A DNA stretch of 64,000 nucleotides from Cognatishimia coralii (GTDB lineage: Bacteria > Pseudomonadota > Alphaproteobacteria > Rhodobacterales > Rhodobacteraceae): contig NZ_JBBGAZ010000011.1 of the NCBI RefSeq assembly GCF_037478305.1, positions 40,160 to 104,159 of the forward strand, written 5' to 3'. Below are positions 42,990 to 51,620 of the stretch, in pieces. The position numbers were made by a program, and so were the translations under genes. The notes beneath the pieces are model-generated. The model was not told the origin of the DNA. It saw only the letters and a list, made by a program, of their open reading frames with translations, and did not search any database. Position 1 is the first letter of the stretch; every line of letters starts with the position of its first letter.

Positions 42990-44192
42990 ATGAATGAGTC
43001 CCGCCTTCCGGTGACGGTCCTGTCAGGCTTTCTTGGCGCCGGCAAAACCACACTCTTGAACCGTATTTTGAACAACCGCGACGGCCTGAAAGTGGCCGTA
43101 ATCGTGAATGACATGTCCGAGGTCAACATCGACGCTGACCTGCTGCGCGAAGGCGGTGCAGAGCTGAGCCAGACCGACGAGACCCTCGTTGAGATGTCCA
43201 ATGGCTGCATCTGCTGCACCCTGCGCGATGACCTTCTGGCCGAAGTGCGTCGTCTGGCCGAAGAGGCGCGCTTTGACTATCTGCTGATCGAGTCCACCGG
43301 GATCTCCGAACCCTTGCCCGTCGCCGCGACCTTTGAATTCCGCGACGAAGGTGGGGACAGCCTCGACGACCTCGCGCGTCTGGACACGATGGTCACGGTG
43401 GTGGACGCGGTGAACCTGCTCAATGATTTCTCGAGCCACGACCTTTTGGCGGACCGCGGCGAAACCATGGGCGAAGAGGACGAGCGCACCCTTGTTCACC
43501 TGCTGACCGATCAGATCGAATTTGCTGATGTGGTCATCCTGAACAAGGTCGAGGACACGACGCCTCAGAATGTCGACGCCGCTTTGAAAATCATCCGCAG
43601 CCTGAATGCGGATGCCAAGATCATTCAGACCAGCCACAGTGTTGTAGAGCCGAAAGAGATCCTCAACACGAACCTCTTTGATTTTGAGAAAGCCCACGAA
43701 CACCCTATGTGGGCCAAAGAGCTTTACGGCTTTGAAGACCACACACCAGAAACCGAAGAATACGGCATCGCGTCTTTCGTCTACCGCGCGCGTGCGCCGT
43801 TCGATCCGGTCAAAATCCACGCCTTCCTGAACGGAGATCTTCCCGGCGTGATCCGCGCAAAGGGTCATTTCTGGATGGCAACACGGCCTGATTGGGTGGC
43901 GGAATTCTCGCTGGCGGGGGCTTTGTCGTCTGTCACGCCTCTCGGCACATGGTGGGCTTCGGTGCCGGAAGATCGCTGGCCTGATCACCAGCAAGCGCGC
44001 GACTATCTGAAATCCCATTGGTCTGAACCCTTCGGCGACCGCCGCCAAGAGCTGGTGTTCATTGGATCAGGCATCGACTGGGCGTGGATGACGGCTCAGA
44101 TGGATGCCTGTTTGGTCAAAGACGCAACCTTGGAAAGCCTCGAGAATTATCCTTACGAGGATGACCCATTCCCTCTTTGGCGTCGAAATTAG
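42990..44192 (+). CDS. COG0523 (CobW/ZigA-like) GTPase, probable zinc chaperone
   Basis: A 400-residue G3E P-loop GTPase. Walker A is GFLGAGKTT (13-21), the metal-binding CxCC motif is GCICC (C73, C75, C76) and LIESTGISEPLP is the Walker B region; residues beyond about 270 form the CobW C-terminal domain (FHPAR-like region FVYRARAPFDPVKIHAFL). The family includes CobW for cobalamin and zinc-starvation chaperones such as ZigA, ZagA and ZNG1. A Zur-type box directly upstream and no cobalamin genes nearby point to the zinc group. A strong terminator follows. Confidence 0.85.
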   Translation: MNESRLPVTVLSGFLGAGKTTLLNRILNNRDGLKVAVIVNDMSEVNIDADLLREGGAELSQTDETLVEMSNGCICCTLRDDLLAEVRRLAEEARFDYLLIESTGISEPLPVAATFEFRDEGGDSLDDLARLDTMVTVVDAVNLLNDFSSHDLLADRGETMGEEDERTLVHLLTDQIEFADVVILNKVEDTTPQNVDAALKIIRSLNADAKIIQTSHSVVEPKEILNTNLFDFEKAHEHPMWAKELYGFEDHTPETEEYGIASFVYRARAPFDPVKIHAFLNGDLPGVIRAKGHFWMATRPDWVAEFSLAGALSSVTPLGTWWASVPEDRWPDHQQARDYLKSHWSEPFGDRRQELVFIGSGIDWAWMTAQMDACLVKDATLESLENYPYEDDPFPLWRRN

Positions 44193-44206
44193 TCCTCGCC
44201 AAAGAA

Positions 44207-44245
44207 AACGCCCGCGCTTTCCCCGGCGCGGGCGTTCTTGTTTTT
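44207..44245 (+). terminator. Bidirectional terminator between COG0523 and BCCT genes
   Basis: AACGCCCGCGC / GCGCGGGCGTT, eleven pairs, then CTTGTTTTT; it stands between two convergent genes. Confidence 0.85.
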
Positions 44246-44262
44246 ATCGGCAGGGATAACCC

Positions 44263-45870
44263 CTAGCCGTTCTGTTTCTTGCTCTCAGACCGCAGCGCCA
44301 GCCACAGGCAGTAGCACATGATCAGAACCACCAGCGTGAACGGAATACCGGTCGAGACCGCCGCCCCTTGAAGCGCGGACAGGCCACCACCCAACAGAAG
44401 CGCAATCGCCACGAGGCCTTCCAGCGTACACCAGAACACACGCTGCACCGGAGGCGCATCCATCTTGCCGCCTGCCGTGATCGTATCGATGACCAGCGAA
44501 CCCGAGTCTGAGCTGGTCACAAAGAAGATTACAATCAGAACCAGCGCAATCGGCGCGACGATGCTGTAAAGAGGCAGTTCTTTCAGGAAGCCAAACAGCG
44601 CACCTTCAGGCTTGTAGGCGTCGATGACGGTCGCCTTAACGCCCTCTGCACCACCTGCGTTCAGCATATCGATTGCAGCGCCACCGAAGGTGGACATCCA
44701 CAGTGCACAAACCGCAGTAGGCGCAACCAGCGCACAGATCACGAATTCACGGACGGTCCGGCCACGCGAGATCCGCGCGATGAACATGCCCACAAATGGG
44801 GACCAAGCGATCCACCAGGCCCAATAGAAGGTCGTCCAGCCGTGGAAGAAGCTCGTGTCTGTTCGTCCAAACGGGTTGGACAAGGCCGGCAAGAGAACGA
44901 TGTAGTCCACCATCACGTTGAAATAGCGCGAAATCGCAGAACCAACGCCGGTCACCAGGATCACAAAGATGAACAAGCCAACCGCCATGATCATATTGAT
45001 CTCGGACAGACGTTTCACACCCGCATCCATGCCCAGCAGAACAGAGCCCAGCGCGATCACGGTGATACCGATGATCAACAGAACCGTCACAGTCGGAGTC
45101 GGCGTGATGCCAAAGACTTCGTTCAGACCCGCAGCCACCTGCTGTGCACCCAGACCCAGAGATGTGGTCAGGCCAAAGAGTGTCGCGAACACCGCAAGCG
45201 TATCGATGATGTGACCCCACCAGCCCCAGACGCGCTCGCCCAGAATTGGATAGAACGCAGACCGCAGCGTCAGCGGCAGACCGAGGTTATAGCAAAAGAT
45301 CCCGAGGCTCAGGCCAACAGCCGCATAGACCGCCCAGCCTTCAAGACCCCAGTGGTGGATCGTGCCGACAACACCGATATATTCGTTGCCCGGCTGCGAC
45401 TGATCGATGCCCAGAGGGCTCGCGCCGCCTCCTTCAGAGAACTGGTAGTAGACCGGCTCAAGAACGCCGAAGAACAAGAGACCGATACCGATACCGGCCG
45501 CGAACATCATCGCAATCCAACCGGCATAGGAATAATCAGGCTTGGCGTCTTTGCCCCCGATCCGCACCTTGCCCACAGGCAAGACAATCAGCGCCAGACA
45601 GAACAGGGTGATGGCGTCTACTGAGAGCACCAAGAACCAGTCAAACGTGCTGGTCAGCCAAGGGCGCAGCCATCCAAAAAAGGCCGCCGAGGCCTCTTGG
45701 TTGGCCAAAGACAAAAGAACAAACCCTGCAATGACAATACTGGACACCAGGAAAACTGGATTGTGAATATCAAGCCCCATCGGCCTGATATTGTCTTGTC
45801 CCAATTCATAGTCCGTTTCGAACTCCAGGGTTTGGTCGCCCGTCCCTGGGGAATTATTTGTGTCAGACAT
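44263..45870 (-). CDS. BCCT family transporter (betaine/choline/carnitine type)
   Basis: A 535-residue membrane protein with about twelve helices. The BCCT signature is present: FYWAWWIAWSPFVGMFIARI (20) followed by SRGRTVREF, and earlier GIGIGLLFFGVLEPVYY. These secondary transporters move quaternary amines such as glycine betaine, choline or DMSP, often with sodium. The start at 45870 (MSDTNNSPG) has GGAGGATTTT directly upstream; an extension to 45915 lacks one. Substrate is inferred from family and from the methylamine locus at 53.6-61.2 kb. Confidence 0.92.
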   Translation of the reverse strand: MSDTNNSPGTGDQTLEFETDYELGQDNIRPMGLDIHNPVFLVSSIVIAGFVLLSLANQEASAAFFGWLRPWLTSTFDWFLVLSVDAITLFCLALIVLPVGKVRIGGKDAKPDYSYAGWIAMMFAAGIGIGLLFFGVLEPVYYQFSEGGGASPLGIDQSQPGNEYIGVVGTIHHWGLEGWAVYAAVGLSLGIFCYNLGLPLTLRSAFYPILGERVWGWWGHIIDTLAVFATLFGLTTSLGLGAQQVAAGLNEVFGITPTPTVTVLLIIGITVIALGSVLLGMDAGVKRLSEINMIMAVGLFIFVILVTGVGSAISRYFNVMVDYIVLLPALSNPFGRTDTSFFHGWTTFYWAWWIAWSPFVGMFIARISRGRTVREFVICALVAPTAVCALWMSTFGGAAIDMLNAGGAEGVKATVIDAYKPEGALFGFLKELPLYSIVAPIALVLIVIFFVTSSDSGSLVIDTITAGGKMDAPPVQRVFWCTLEGLVAIALLLGGGLSALQGAAVSTGIPFTLVVLIMCYCLWLALRSESKKQNG

Positions 45871-46118
45871 AAAATCCTCCAACTCTTTAACAAAAACCAG
45901 GCGACTGGAGGCCATAAACCAAGAACAACCGCCGGGTCGGCGATCCCCCTACCGTATGCGACACTTTGTTTCGCAATCCACTAAAATCGACATCTTTTGT
46001 TTCGAGGGCGACGACAAAAGGTGGTTTCCACCTAACCTAATGAGACAAAGTTGACGCTATGTCAGATTTGACCACCCGATGGCGAGTCCGTCATGCTTGG
46101 CCAACTTGGAGGATCACG

Positions 46119-46832
46119 ATGAAACAAGCTCTGTCTGTTCTGATCAATATGGGAAGCCTGCATAGGCTGGCCCCTCTTTGGCTCTTTGGCGTTGTTTTAA
46201 TTATACTTTTTCCGAGTTGGTGGGTTATCCCTGCGCTGGCGTACGGAGCCGTGTTGCAGTTCTTTGTGGAATATGTGATGCACCGTTTTCTCTATCATCG
46301 CGAGCCTCCGACGGACCAAGGGGTCTTTAACGACCTCTATCGCACGCATATCGCGCACCACGAATTCCCGACCGACGCAGAATACTTCACGGGCGACGAT
46401 CACTGGTTCGCCGTACGCTTCGGCCTGGTCTCGGTCGCCATCCATGCGCTGATCATGTGGCCCTTTCTGGGCTTTACCTCGGCGCTCTACTTTGCGGTGA
46501 TCATGCTTTTCGTGGGCTCAGTCTCGGCCTTCACCTTCTACGAATATTGCCACACTCTGGCGCATCTGAACGTAAAGAAGGGCTGGTTCGGCCAGCGCGT
46601 CACTCGCAAACACATGGCACACCACTACCAAGACCACCATGCGACCTTCCATGTGAGCCTTGGGATGGAATGGATCGACCGGCTCTTCGGCACTGCGCAT
46701 GACCGCGACACCGCGCGCGAACGCTTTGATCGAGAGACGATGCTGTCCTTGGGTATGGATCCGGAAGACCTCCGGCTTGTGACGGCGCGCAAGGCGTTCG
46801 GCATCACGCGGATGCCGGGCGAAAAAGCGTAA
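46119..46832 (+). CDS. Sterol desaturase/fatty-acid hydroxylase superfamily membrane protein
   Basis: A 237-residue protein with about four membrane helices and the di-iron histidine clusters of the superfamily: HRFLYH, HIAHHEF, HTLAHL and KHMAHHYQDHHATFH. Such enzymes hydroxylate or desaturate lipids in the membrane with O2. Substrate unknown; hydroxy fatty acids of lipid A or ornithine lipids are possible. The start at 46119 (MKQALSVLINMG) has TTGGAGGA upstream, whereas 46059 has none. A repeat element begins three bases past the stop. Confidence 0.88.
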   Translation: MKQALSVLINMGSLHRLAPLWLFGVVLIILFPSWWVIPALAYGAVLQFFVEYVMHRFLYHREPPTDQGVFNDLYRTHIAHHEFPTDAEYFTGDDHWFAVRFGLVSVAIHALIMWPFLGFTSALYFAVIMLFVGSVSAFTFYEYCHTLAHLNVKKGWFGQRVTRKHMAHHYQDHHATFHVSLGMEWIDRLFGTAHDRDTARERFDRETMLSLGMDPEDLRLVTARKAFGITRMPGEKA

Positions 46833-46835
46833 CAC

Positions 46836-46910
46836 TTTCATCTTGCCAGAAATACTCTGGGGTGAACGAGAGGGATTGCCAGTAATCCCTTTCAGAGGGG
46901 CAAAGCCCCT
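46836..46910 (-). repeat. Dispersed intergenic repeat, full form with two hairpins
   Basis: Read along the plus strand: CATCTTGCCAGAAATACTC (46839-46857), GGGGTGAACG, hairpin AGGGATT-GCCAGT-AATCCCT (46871-46890), then AGAGGGGCAAAGCCCCT (46894-46910). The order equals that at 51546-51620, where the first hairpin has another sequence but the same form. Confidence 0.7.
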
Positions 46911-47022
46911 TAACCCCGCGCTTACGACTCTGCCCTTTCCAAACCCCTTAAAATCAGCTATGCGCGCCCTATCTGAGACGTGACGCCTGAGGCCCCGGGC
47001 GCGTGCAAGAGGATAAGGGGTC

Positions 47023-47079
47023 GGTGGCAATGGGGCCACCATCAAAATCAGGAGACCCGGGAGGGCCCGGGAGTGCTCC
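47023..47079 (+). promoter_or_regulatory. Structured leader of pnp
   Basis: Two hairpins can form before pnp: GGTGGC (47023-47028) with GCCACC (47035-47040), and GGAG...CTCC (47051-47079) enclosing two CCCGGG blocks that pair with each other. pnp is autoregulated through a leader stem-loop with RNase III in enterics; a similar role here is inference from position. Confidence 0.45.
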
Positions 47080-47096
47080 GACTTAGGAAACGATAG

Positions 47097-49241
47097 ATGT
47101 TTAACGAATCTAAGAAAACGATGCAGTGGGGCGAAGAGACCCTCACGCTGGAAACGGGCAAGGTTGCCCGTCAGGCCGACGGCTGTGTGATCGCCACTTT
47201 GGGCGAGACCTCGGTTATGGCCGCTGTGACCTTTGCAAAGGCACCAAAACCCGGTCAGGATTTTTTCCCGCTGACCGTGCACTACCAAGAGAAATACTAT
47301 GCGGCCGGTAAAGTCCCAGGTGGCTTCTTCAAACGCGAAGCGCGTCCGACCGAAAAAGAAACCCTGACCGCGCGCCTGATCGACCGTCCGATCCGCCCGC
47401 TGTTCGTCGAAGGCTTCAAGCACGAAGTCCTCGTGATGTGTACCGTTCTGTCCCACGATCTGGTCAATGACCCAGACATCGTGGCGATGATCGCAGCAAG
47501 CGCGGCACTGACCATTTCCGGCGTTCCCTTCATGGGCCCGATTGCAGCGGCACGTGTTGGTTACGTGGATGGCGAATATATCCTGAACCCAGAAATCGAC
47601 GATATGGACGAGCTGCGCACCAAGCCAGATCAGCGTCTGGACCTCGTCGTCGCGGGCACCAAAGACGCCGTGATGATGGTGGAATCTGAGGCATACGAAC
47701 TGTCTGAAGCAGAAATGCTCGACGCGGTGAAATTTGCCCACGACAGCTTCCAGCCTGTGATCGACCTGATCATTGATCTGGCCGAAGACGCCGCCAAAGA
47801 GCCGTTTGACTTCCAAGCGCCTGATTACGCGGATCTCTATGCCGCCGTGAAAGCCGCTGGCGAAGAGCAAATGCGCGCAGCTTTCGCGCTGACCGACAAG
47901 CAAGAGCGCACAGCCGCTGTGTCCGCAGCGCGTGACGCGATCAAAGAAGCCCTCACAGAAGAGCAGCTTGAGGATGCGAACCTCGGCTCTGCGATGAAAA
48001 AGCTCGAAGCCGGCATCCTGCGTGGCGACGTTGTGAAAACCGGCAAGCGCATCGACGGTCGTGACACCACCACTGTTCGTGCGATTGAAAGCCAGGTTGG
48101 CTTCCTGCCACGGACCCACGGTTCTGCTCTGTTCACGCGCGGTGAGACCCAAGGTCTGGTTGTCACCACCCTGGGCACCGGCGACGACGAGCAAATCATC
48201 GACGCGCTGCACGGTAACTTCCGCAGCAACTTCCTGCTGCACTATAACTTCCCACCCTATTCGGTTGGCGAAGCAGGTCGCGTGGGCCCTCCAGGTCGCC
48301 GCGAAATCGGTCACGGCAAACTGGCATGGCGCGCACTGCAGGCGGTTCTGCCAGCGGCAACCGACTTCCCATACACCGTGCGTGTTGTCTCGGAGATCAC
48401 CGAATCCAACGGATCGTCCTCCATGGCATCGGTCTGTGGTGGCTCTCTGTCCATGATGGACGCAGGCGTTCCGCTGAAATCCGCGGTTGCGGGTGTCGCT
48501 ATGGGTCTGATCCTTGAAGACGACGGCTCCTATGCGATCCTGACCGACATCCTGGGTGACGAAGACCACCTGGGCGACATGGACTTCAAAGTGGCGGGTA
48601 CCGAAAACGGCATCACGTCCTTGCAGATGGACATCAAAGTCGCAGGCATCACACCTGAGATCATGGAAAAAGCGCTGGCCCAAGCGAAAGACGGCCGGAT
48701 GCATATCCTGGGCGAGATGAACAAAGCGCTCTCTGGCGCCTCAGACTTCTCGGTTCACGCGCCGCGCATCGAGACCATGAACATCCCAACCGACAAGATC
48801 CGCGAAGTCATTGGCTCTGGCGGTAAGGTCATCCGTGAGATCGTTGAGGTTTCTGGTGCGAAAGTCGACATCAACGACGACGGCGTGATCAAGATCGCGT
48901 CTCCGAACGGTGAGTCGATCCAAAAAGCTTACGACATGATCCACTCGATCGTGGCAGAGCCAGAAGAAGGCCAGATTTATAACGGCAAAGTCGTTAAGAT
49001 CGTCGACTTCGGTGCCTTTGTGAACTTCTTTGGCAAACGCGACGGTCTGGTGCACGTCTCCCAGATCGAAAACCGCCGCCTGAACCACCCATCTGACGTT
49101 CTGAAAGAAGGTCAGGAAGTTAAGGTCAAGCTGCTGGGCTTTGACGATCGCGGCAAGGTTCGCCTGTCGATGAAAGTCGTCGATCAGGAAACCGGCGAAG
49201 AGATCAAGCCTGAGCCGAAAAAGGAAAAGGCTGAGGACTAA
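47097..49241 (+). CDS. pnp: Polyribonucleotide nucleotidyltransferase (PNPase)
   Basis: PNPase degrades RNA 3' to 5' with phosphate, giving nucleoside diphosphates, as part of the RNA degradosome. The 714-residue protein has two RNase PH domains (the second with TDILGDEDHLGDMDFKVAGT, holding the metal-binding aspartates), a KH domain (IREVIGSGGKVIREIVEVSG in part) and an S1 domain (GQIYNGKVVKIVDFGAFVNF). The start MFNESKKTMQWGEETL has TTAGGAAA upstream. A perfect terminator follows. Confidence 0.98.
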   Translation: MFNESKKTMQWGEETLTLETGKVARQADGCVIATLGETSVMAAVTFAKAPKPGQDFFPLTVHYQEKYYAAGKVPGGFFKREARPTEKETLTARLIDRPIRPLFVEGFKHEVLVMCTVLSHDLVNDPDIVAMIAASAALTISGVPFMGPIAAARVGYVDGEYILNPEIDDMDELRTKPDQRLDLVVAGTKDAVMMVESEAYELSEAEMLDAVKFAHDSFQPVIDLIIDLAEDAAKEPFDFQAPDYADLYAAVKAAGEEQMRAAFALTDKQERTAAVSAARDAIKEALTEEQLEDANLGSAMKKLEAGILRGDVVKTGKRIDGRDTTTVRAIESQVGFLPRTHGSALFTRGETQGLVVTTLGTGDDEQIIDALHGNFRSNFLLHYNFPPYSVGEAGRVGPPGRREIGHGKLAWRALQAVLPAATDFPYTVRVVSEITESNGSSSMASVCGGSLSMMDAGVPLKSAVAGVAMGLILEDDGSYAILTDILGDEDHLGDMDFKVAGTENGITSLQMDIKVAGITPEIMEKALAQAKDGRMHILGEMNKALSGASDFSVHAPRIETMNIPTDKIREVIGSGGKVIREIVEVSGAKVDINDDGVIKIASPNGESIQKAYDMIHSIVAEPEEGQIYNGKVVKIVDFGAFVNFFGKRDGLVHVSQIENRRLNHPSDVLKEGQEVKVKLLGFDDRGKVRLSMKVVDQETGEEIKPEPKKEKAED

Positions 49242-49261
49242 GCGCCTCTTGGAACGAAAAG

Positions 49262-49290
49262 AAAAGCCCCGCAAACTGCGGGGCTTTTTT
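49262..49290 (+). terminator. Rho-independent terminator after pnp
   Basis: AAAAGCCCCGCA / TGCGGGGCTTTTTT. Symmetric, so it can also stop the convergent peroxiredoxin transcript. Confidence 0.95.
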
Positions 49291-49308
49291 GTTGGACTTT
49301 CGTCGGCC

Positions 49309-49959
49309 TTACTCAGGCGCTTTCGTCTTCCGCAAATACGGAAAAATCGTCTCAAACTCCCCAAATTTCGCCGTCGCGTCTTCATTGGACACGGTCGGCG
49401 GAATGATCACATCCTCACCCGGCACCCAATTTGCAGGCGTCGCAACGCCTTTGGATGACATCTGAAGACCATCCAAAGCGCGCAGGATCTCGGCAAAATT
49501 CCGGCCCACGGTCATCGGATAGGTCATCGACAGTTTCAACTGTTTATCCGGGCCAATGATAAAAACAGACCGCACCGTGGCACTGTCAGCAGGAGTGCGG
49601 CCATCCGGCAAGTAAGCCTCAGCTGGCAGCATATCAAACAGCTTCGAGACCTTAAGACCCGCATCCGCAATGATCGGGAAACCGGCTGGTGCATTGCCAT
49701 AACTCGCGATGTCTTCCTTCCACTTTTTGTGATCGTCAACACCATCAACGGACACACCAATCACTTTGGTGCCCCGTGCGGCCCATTCGTCGGCTAATTG
49801 CGCGACGGTGGAAAACTCGGTCGTGCAGACCGGCGTAAAGTCCTTTGGGTGGGAAAACAGGATCGCCCAGCTGTCTCCTATCCAATCGTGGAACGAAATC
49901 TCGCCCTGATCGGTGTCGGCGGTGAAATCGGGAACAACATCGTTAATTCTGAGAGCCAT
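49309..49959 (-). CDS. 1-Cys peroxiredoxin (Prx6 type)
   Basis: A 216-residue thiol peroxidase that reduces H2O2 and organic peroxides. The peroxidatic Cys45 is in FTPVCTTEF with the preceding Pro/Thr of the active site. No second cysteine occurs in a resolving position at the C-terminus, so an external thiol must recycle it. The C-terminal domain (residues 150-216, PANWVPGEDVIIPP) is that of the Prx6 subfamily. It is divergent from the next aldehyde dehydrogenase gene over 116 bp, where I could not recognise an OxyR site. Confidence 0.94.
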   Translation of the reverse strand: MALRINDVVPDFTADTDQGEISFHDWIGDSWAILFSHPKDFTPVCTTEFSTVAQLADEWAARGTKVIGVSVDGVDDHKKWKEDIASYGNAPAGFPIIADAGLKVSKLFDMLPAEAYLPDGRTPADSATVRSVFIIGPDKQLKLSMTYPMTVGRNFAEILRALDGLQMSSKGVATPANWVPGEDVIIPPTVSNEDATAKFGEFETIFPYLRKTKAPE

Positions 49960-50075
49960 GGGGCATCCTCCAAAAGAGACCTAGTTACGTCGCGTTTCTG
50001 ACATTGAGACTCGCGATGTGCACATAGATATTTCTACACTCCAAAAGTGGCAATCTTATCTGAGAGTTCAACCCA

Positions 50076-51500
50076 ATGCTTGCAAAACGCCAATTCTATA
50101 TCAACGGGTCCTGGGTGGACCCTGTCGCAGCCAAAGATCTGGAGGTGATCAACCCAAGCACCGAGGAACCCTGCGCGGTGATTTCGCTGGGCGATCAGGC
50201 CGATACGGACGCCGCGGTTGCTGCGGCGCGCGCGGCTTTCCCGGCCTGGGCTGCGACCCCGATGTCAGATCGCATCGCATTGATCCGCAAATTCTATGAC
50301 ATCTACAACGCGCGACAGGCTGAAATGGGAGACGCCATCAGCCAGGAAATGGGCGCGCCGATTGACATGGCCACGAACTCTCAGTGGGGCTGCGGGCCTT
50401 GGCATATGGACGGCTTCTTTGAGGCTCTAGACAATTTTGAGGTCGAGCGCCCCTATCGTAGCGAGCGCATTCATATGGAGCCAATTGGCGTCTGCGGGCT
50501 GATCACGCCTTGGAACTGGCCGATGAATCAGGTGGTGCTCAAAGTGATCCCGGCCCTCGCGGTCGGATGCACTATCGTTCTGAAACCTTCGGAAATCGCG
50601 CCGCTGTCGGGCCTGTTGTTTGCCGAGATGATCGACGAGGCAGGCTTTCCTGCTGGCGTCTTCAACCTCGTGAATGGCGATGGCATGGGCGTGGGAAGCC
50701 AGCTTTCTACGCATCCAGACGTGGACATGATAAGCTTTACCGGATCGACCCGCGCAGGTATCGCGATTTCCAAAGCCGCAGCCGACAGCCTCAAGCGCGT
50801 GAGCCTTGAGCTTGGCGGTAAGGGCGCGAATATCGTCTTCGCGGACGCGCCAGAGAAAGCCGTGCGCAACGGGGTGCTTCACTGCATGAACAACTCTGGC
50901 CAGTCCTGCAATGCGCCAACCCGCATGATGGTGGAACGTAGCTACTACGCAGAGGCGCTCGAGATCGCCAAAGCCACAGCCGAGAAGGTCACGGTGGATC
51001 TCGCATCAAAACCCGGACGTCACATTGGTCCGGTCGTCTCAGAAGCGCAATTCAACAAGATCCAGGGCCTGATCGAAACCGGCATCAAAGAAGGTGCGAC
51101 GCTTATCGCTGGCGGCCTAGGTCGCCCTGAGGGTCTGAACAAAGGCTATTTCGTGCGCCCCACGGTCTTTGCCGATGTCACGCCTGACATGACGATCTAT
51201 CGCGAAGAAATCTTTGGCCCCGTGCTCGCAATCACGCCGTTTGATTCAGAGGCTGAGGCCATCGAAATGGCCAATGATACGGTCTATGGTCTGACCAACT
51301 ACATCCAAACCGAAGACGATGAAAAACGCCTGCGTGTGGCACGCTCCGTGCGCTCAGGCATGGTCGAAACCAATTCGGTTGGCTTTGGGCACGGCATCCC
51401 TTTTGGCGGCATGAAACAGTCCGGCAATGGCCGCGAAGGAGGCCCTTGGGGGCTCGAGGAATTCTGCGAGGTCAAAGTGATCTCGGGATGTGCGTTCTAA
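50076..51500 (+). CDS. NAD(P)-dependent aldehyde dehydrogenase
   Basis: A 474-residue ALDH superfamily enzyme. The general base is Glu245 in LELGGKG, the nucleophile Cys278 in NNSGQSCNAP, and the cofactor site includes ITPWNWPMNQ and FTGSTRAG. The shape is a classical tetrameric ALDH; the substrate cannot be read from the sequence, and the Asn-Ser-Gly-Gln context fits a broad-range group. Two convergent repeat elements fill the gap to the RluA gene. Confidence 0.92.
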   Translation: MLAKRQFYINGSWVDPVAAKDLEVINPSTEEPCAVISLGDQADTDAAVAAARAAFPAWAATPMSDRIALIRKFYDIYNARQAEMGDAISQEMGAPIDMATNSQWGCGPWHMDGFFEALDNFEVERPYRSERIHMEPIGVCGLITPWNWPMNQVVLKVIPALAVGCTIVLKPSEIAPLSGLLFAEMIDEAGFPAGVFNLVNGDGMGVGSQLSTHPDVDMISFTGSTRAGIAISKAAADSLKRVSLELGGKGANIVFADAPEKAVRNGVLHCMNNSGQSCNAPTRMMVERSYYAEALEIAKATAEKVTVDLASKPGRHIGPVVSEAQFNKIQGLIETGIKEGATLIAGGLGRPEGLNKGYFVRPTVFADVTPDMTIYREEIFGPVLAITPFDSEAEAIEMANDTVYGLTNYIQTEDDEKRLRVARSVRSGMVETNSVGFGHGIPFGGMKQSGNGREGGPWGLEEFCEVKVISGCAF

Positions 51501-51518
51501 CCTGCCCTCGTGGGTTTT

Positions 51519-51540
51519 GAGTATTTTTGGCAAGATGAAA
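51519..51540 (+). repeat. Dispersed intergenic repeat, short form (head-to-head pair, left)
   Basis: GTATTTTTGGCAAGATGAAA (51521-51540), 18 bases past the ALDH stop, facing the full form at 51546 with a five-base spacer. Confidence 0.75.
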
Positions 51541-51545
51541 CCGGC

Positions 51546-51620
51546 TTTTCTCTTGCCAGAAATATCCCGGGGTGAATGGGGCGGTTTGCGCAGCAAACAG
51601 GCTCAGAGGGGCAGCGCCCC
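51546..51620 (-). repeat. Dispersed intergenic repeat, full form (head-to-head pair, right)
   Basis: TTTTCTCTTGCCAGAAATAT, CCCGGGGTGAATG, hairpin GTTTGC-GCA-GCAAAC (51584-51598), then GGGGC-AGC-GCCCC (51608-51620), whose last base is the first base of the RluA stop codon. With the left copy it can pair as one long stem. Confidence 0.72.

Noticed and set aside
46518..48704. 728-codon open frame on the minus strand opposite the fatty-acid hydroxylase gene, its downstream gap and most of pnp
   Set aside because: It mirrors codon bias of pnp, has no ribosome site, gives a His/Phe/Arg-rich product of no known family, and crosses the pnp leader and a repeat element.
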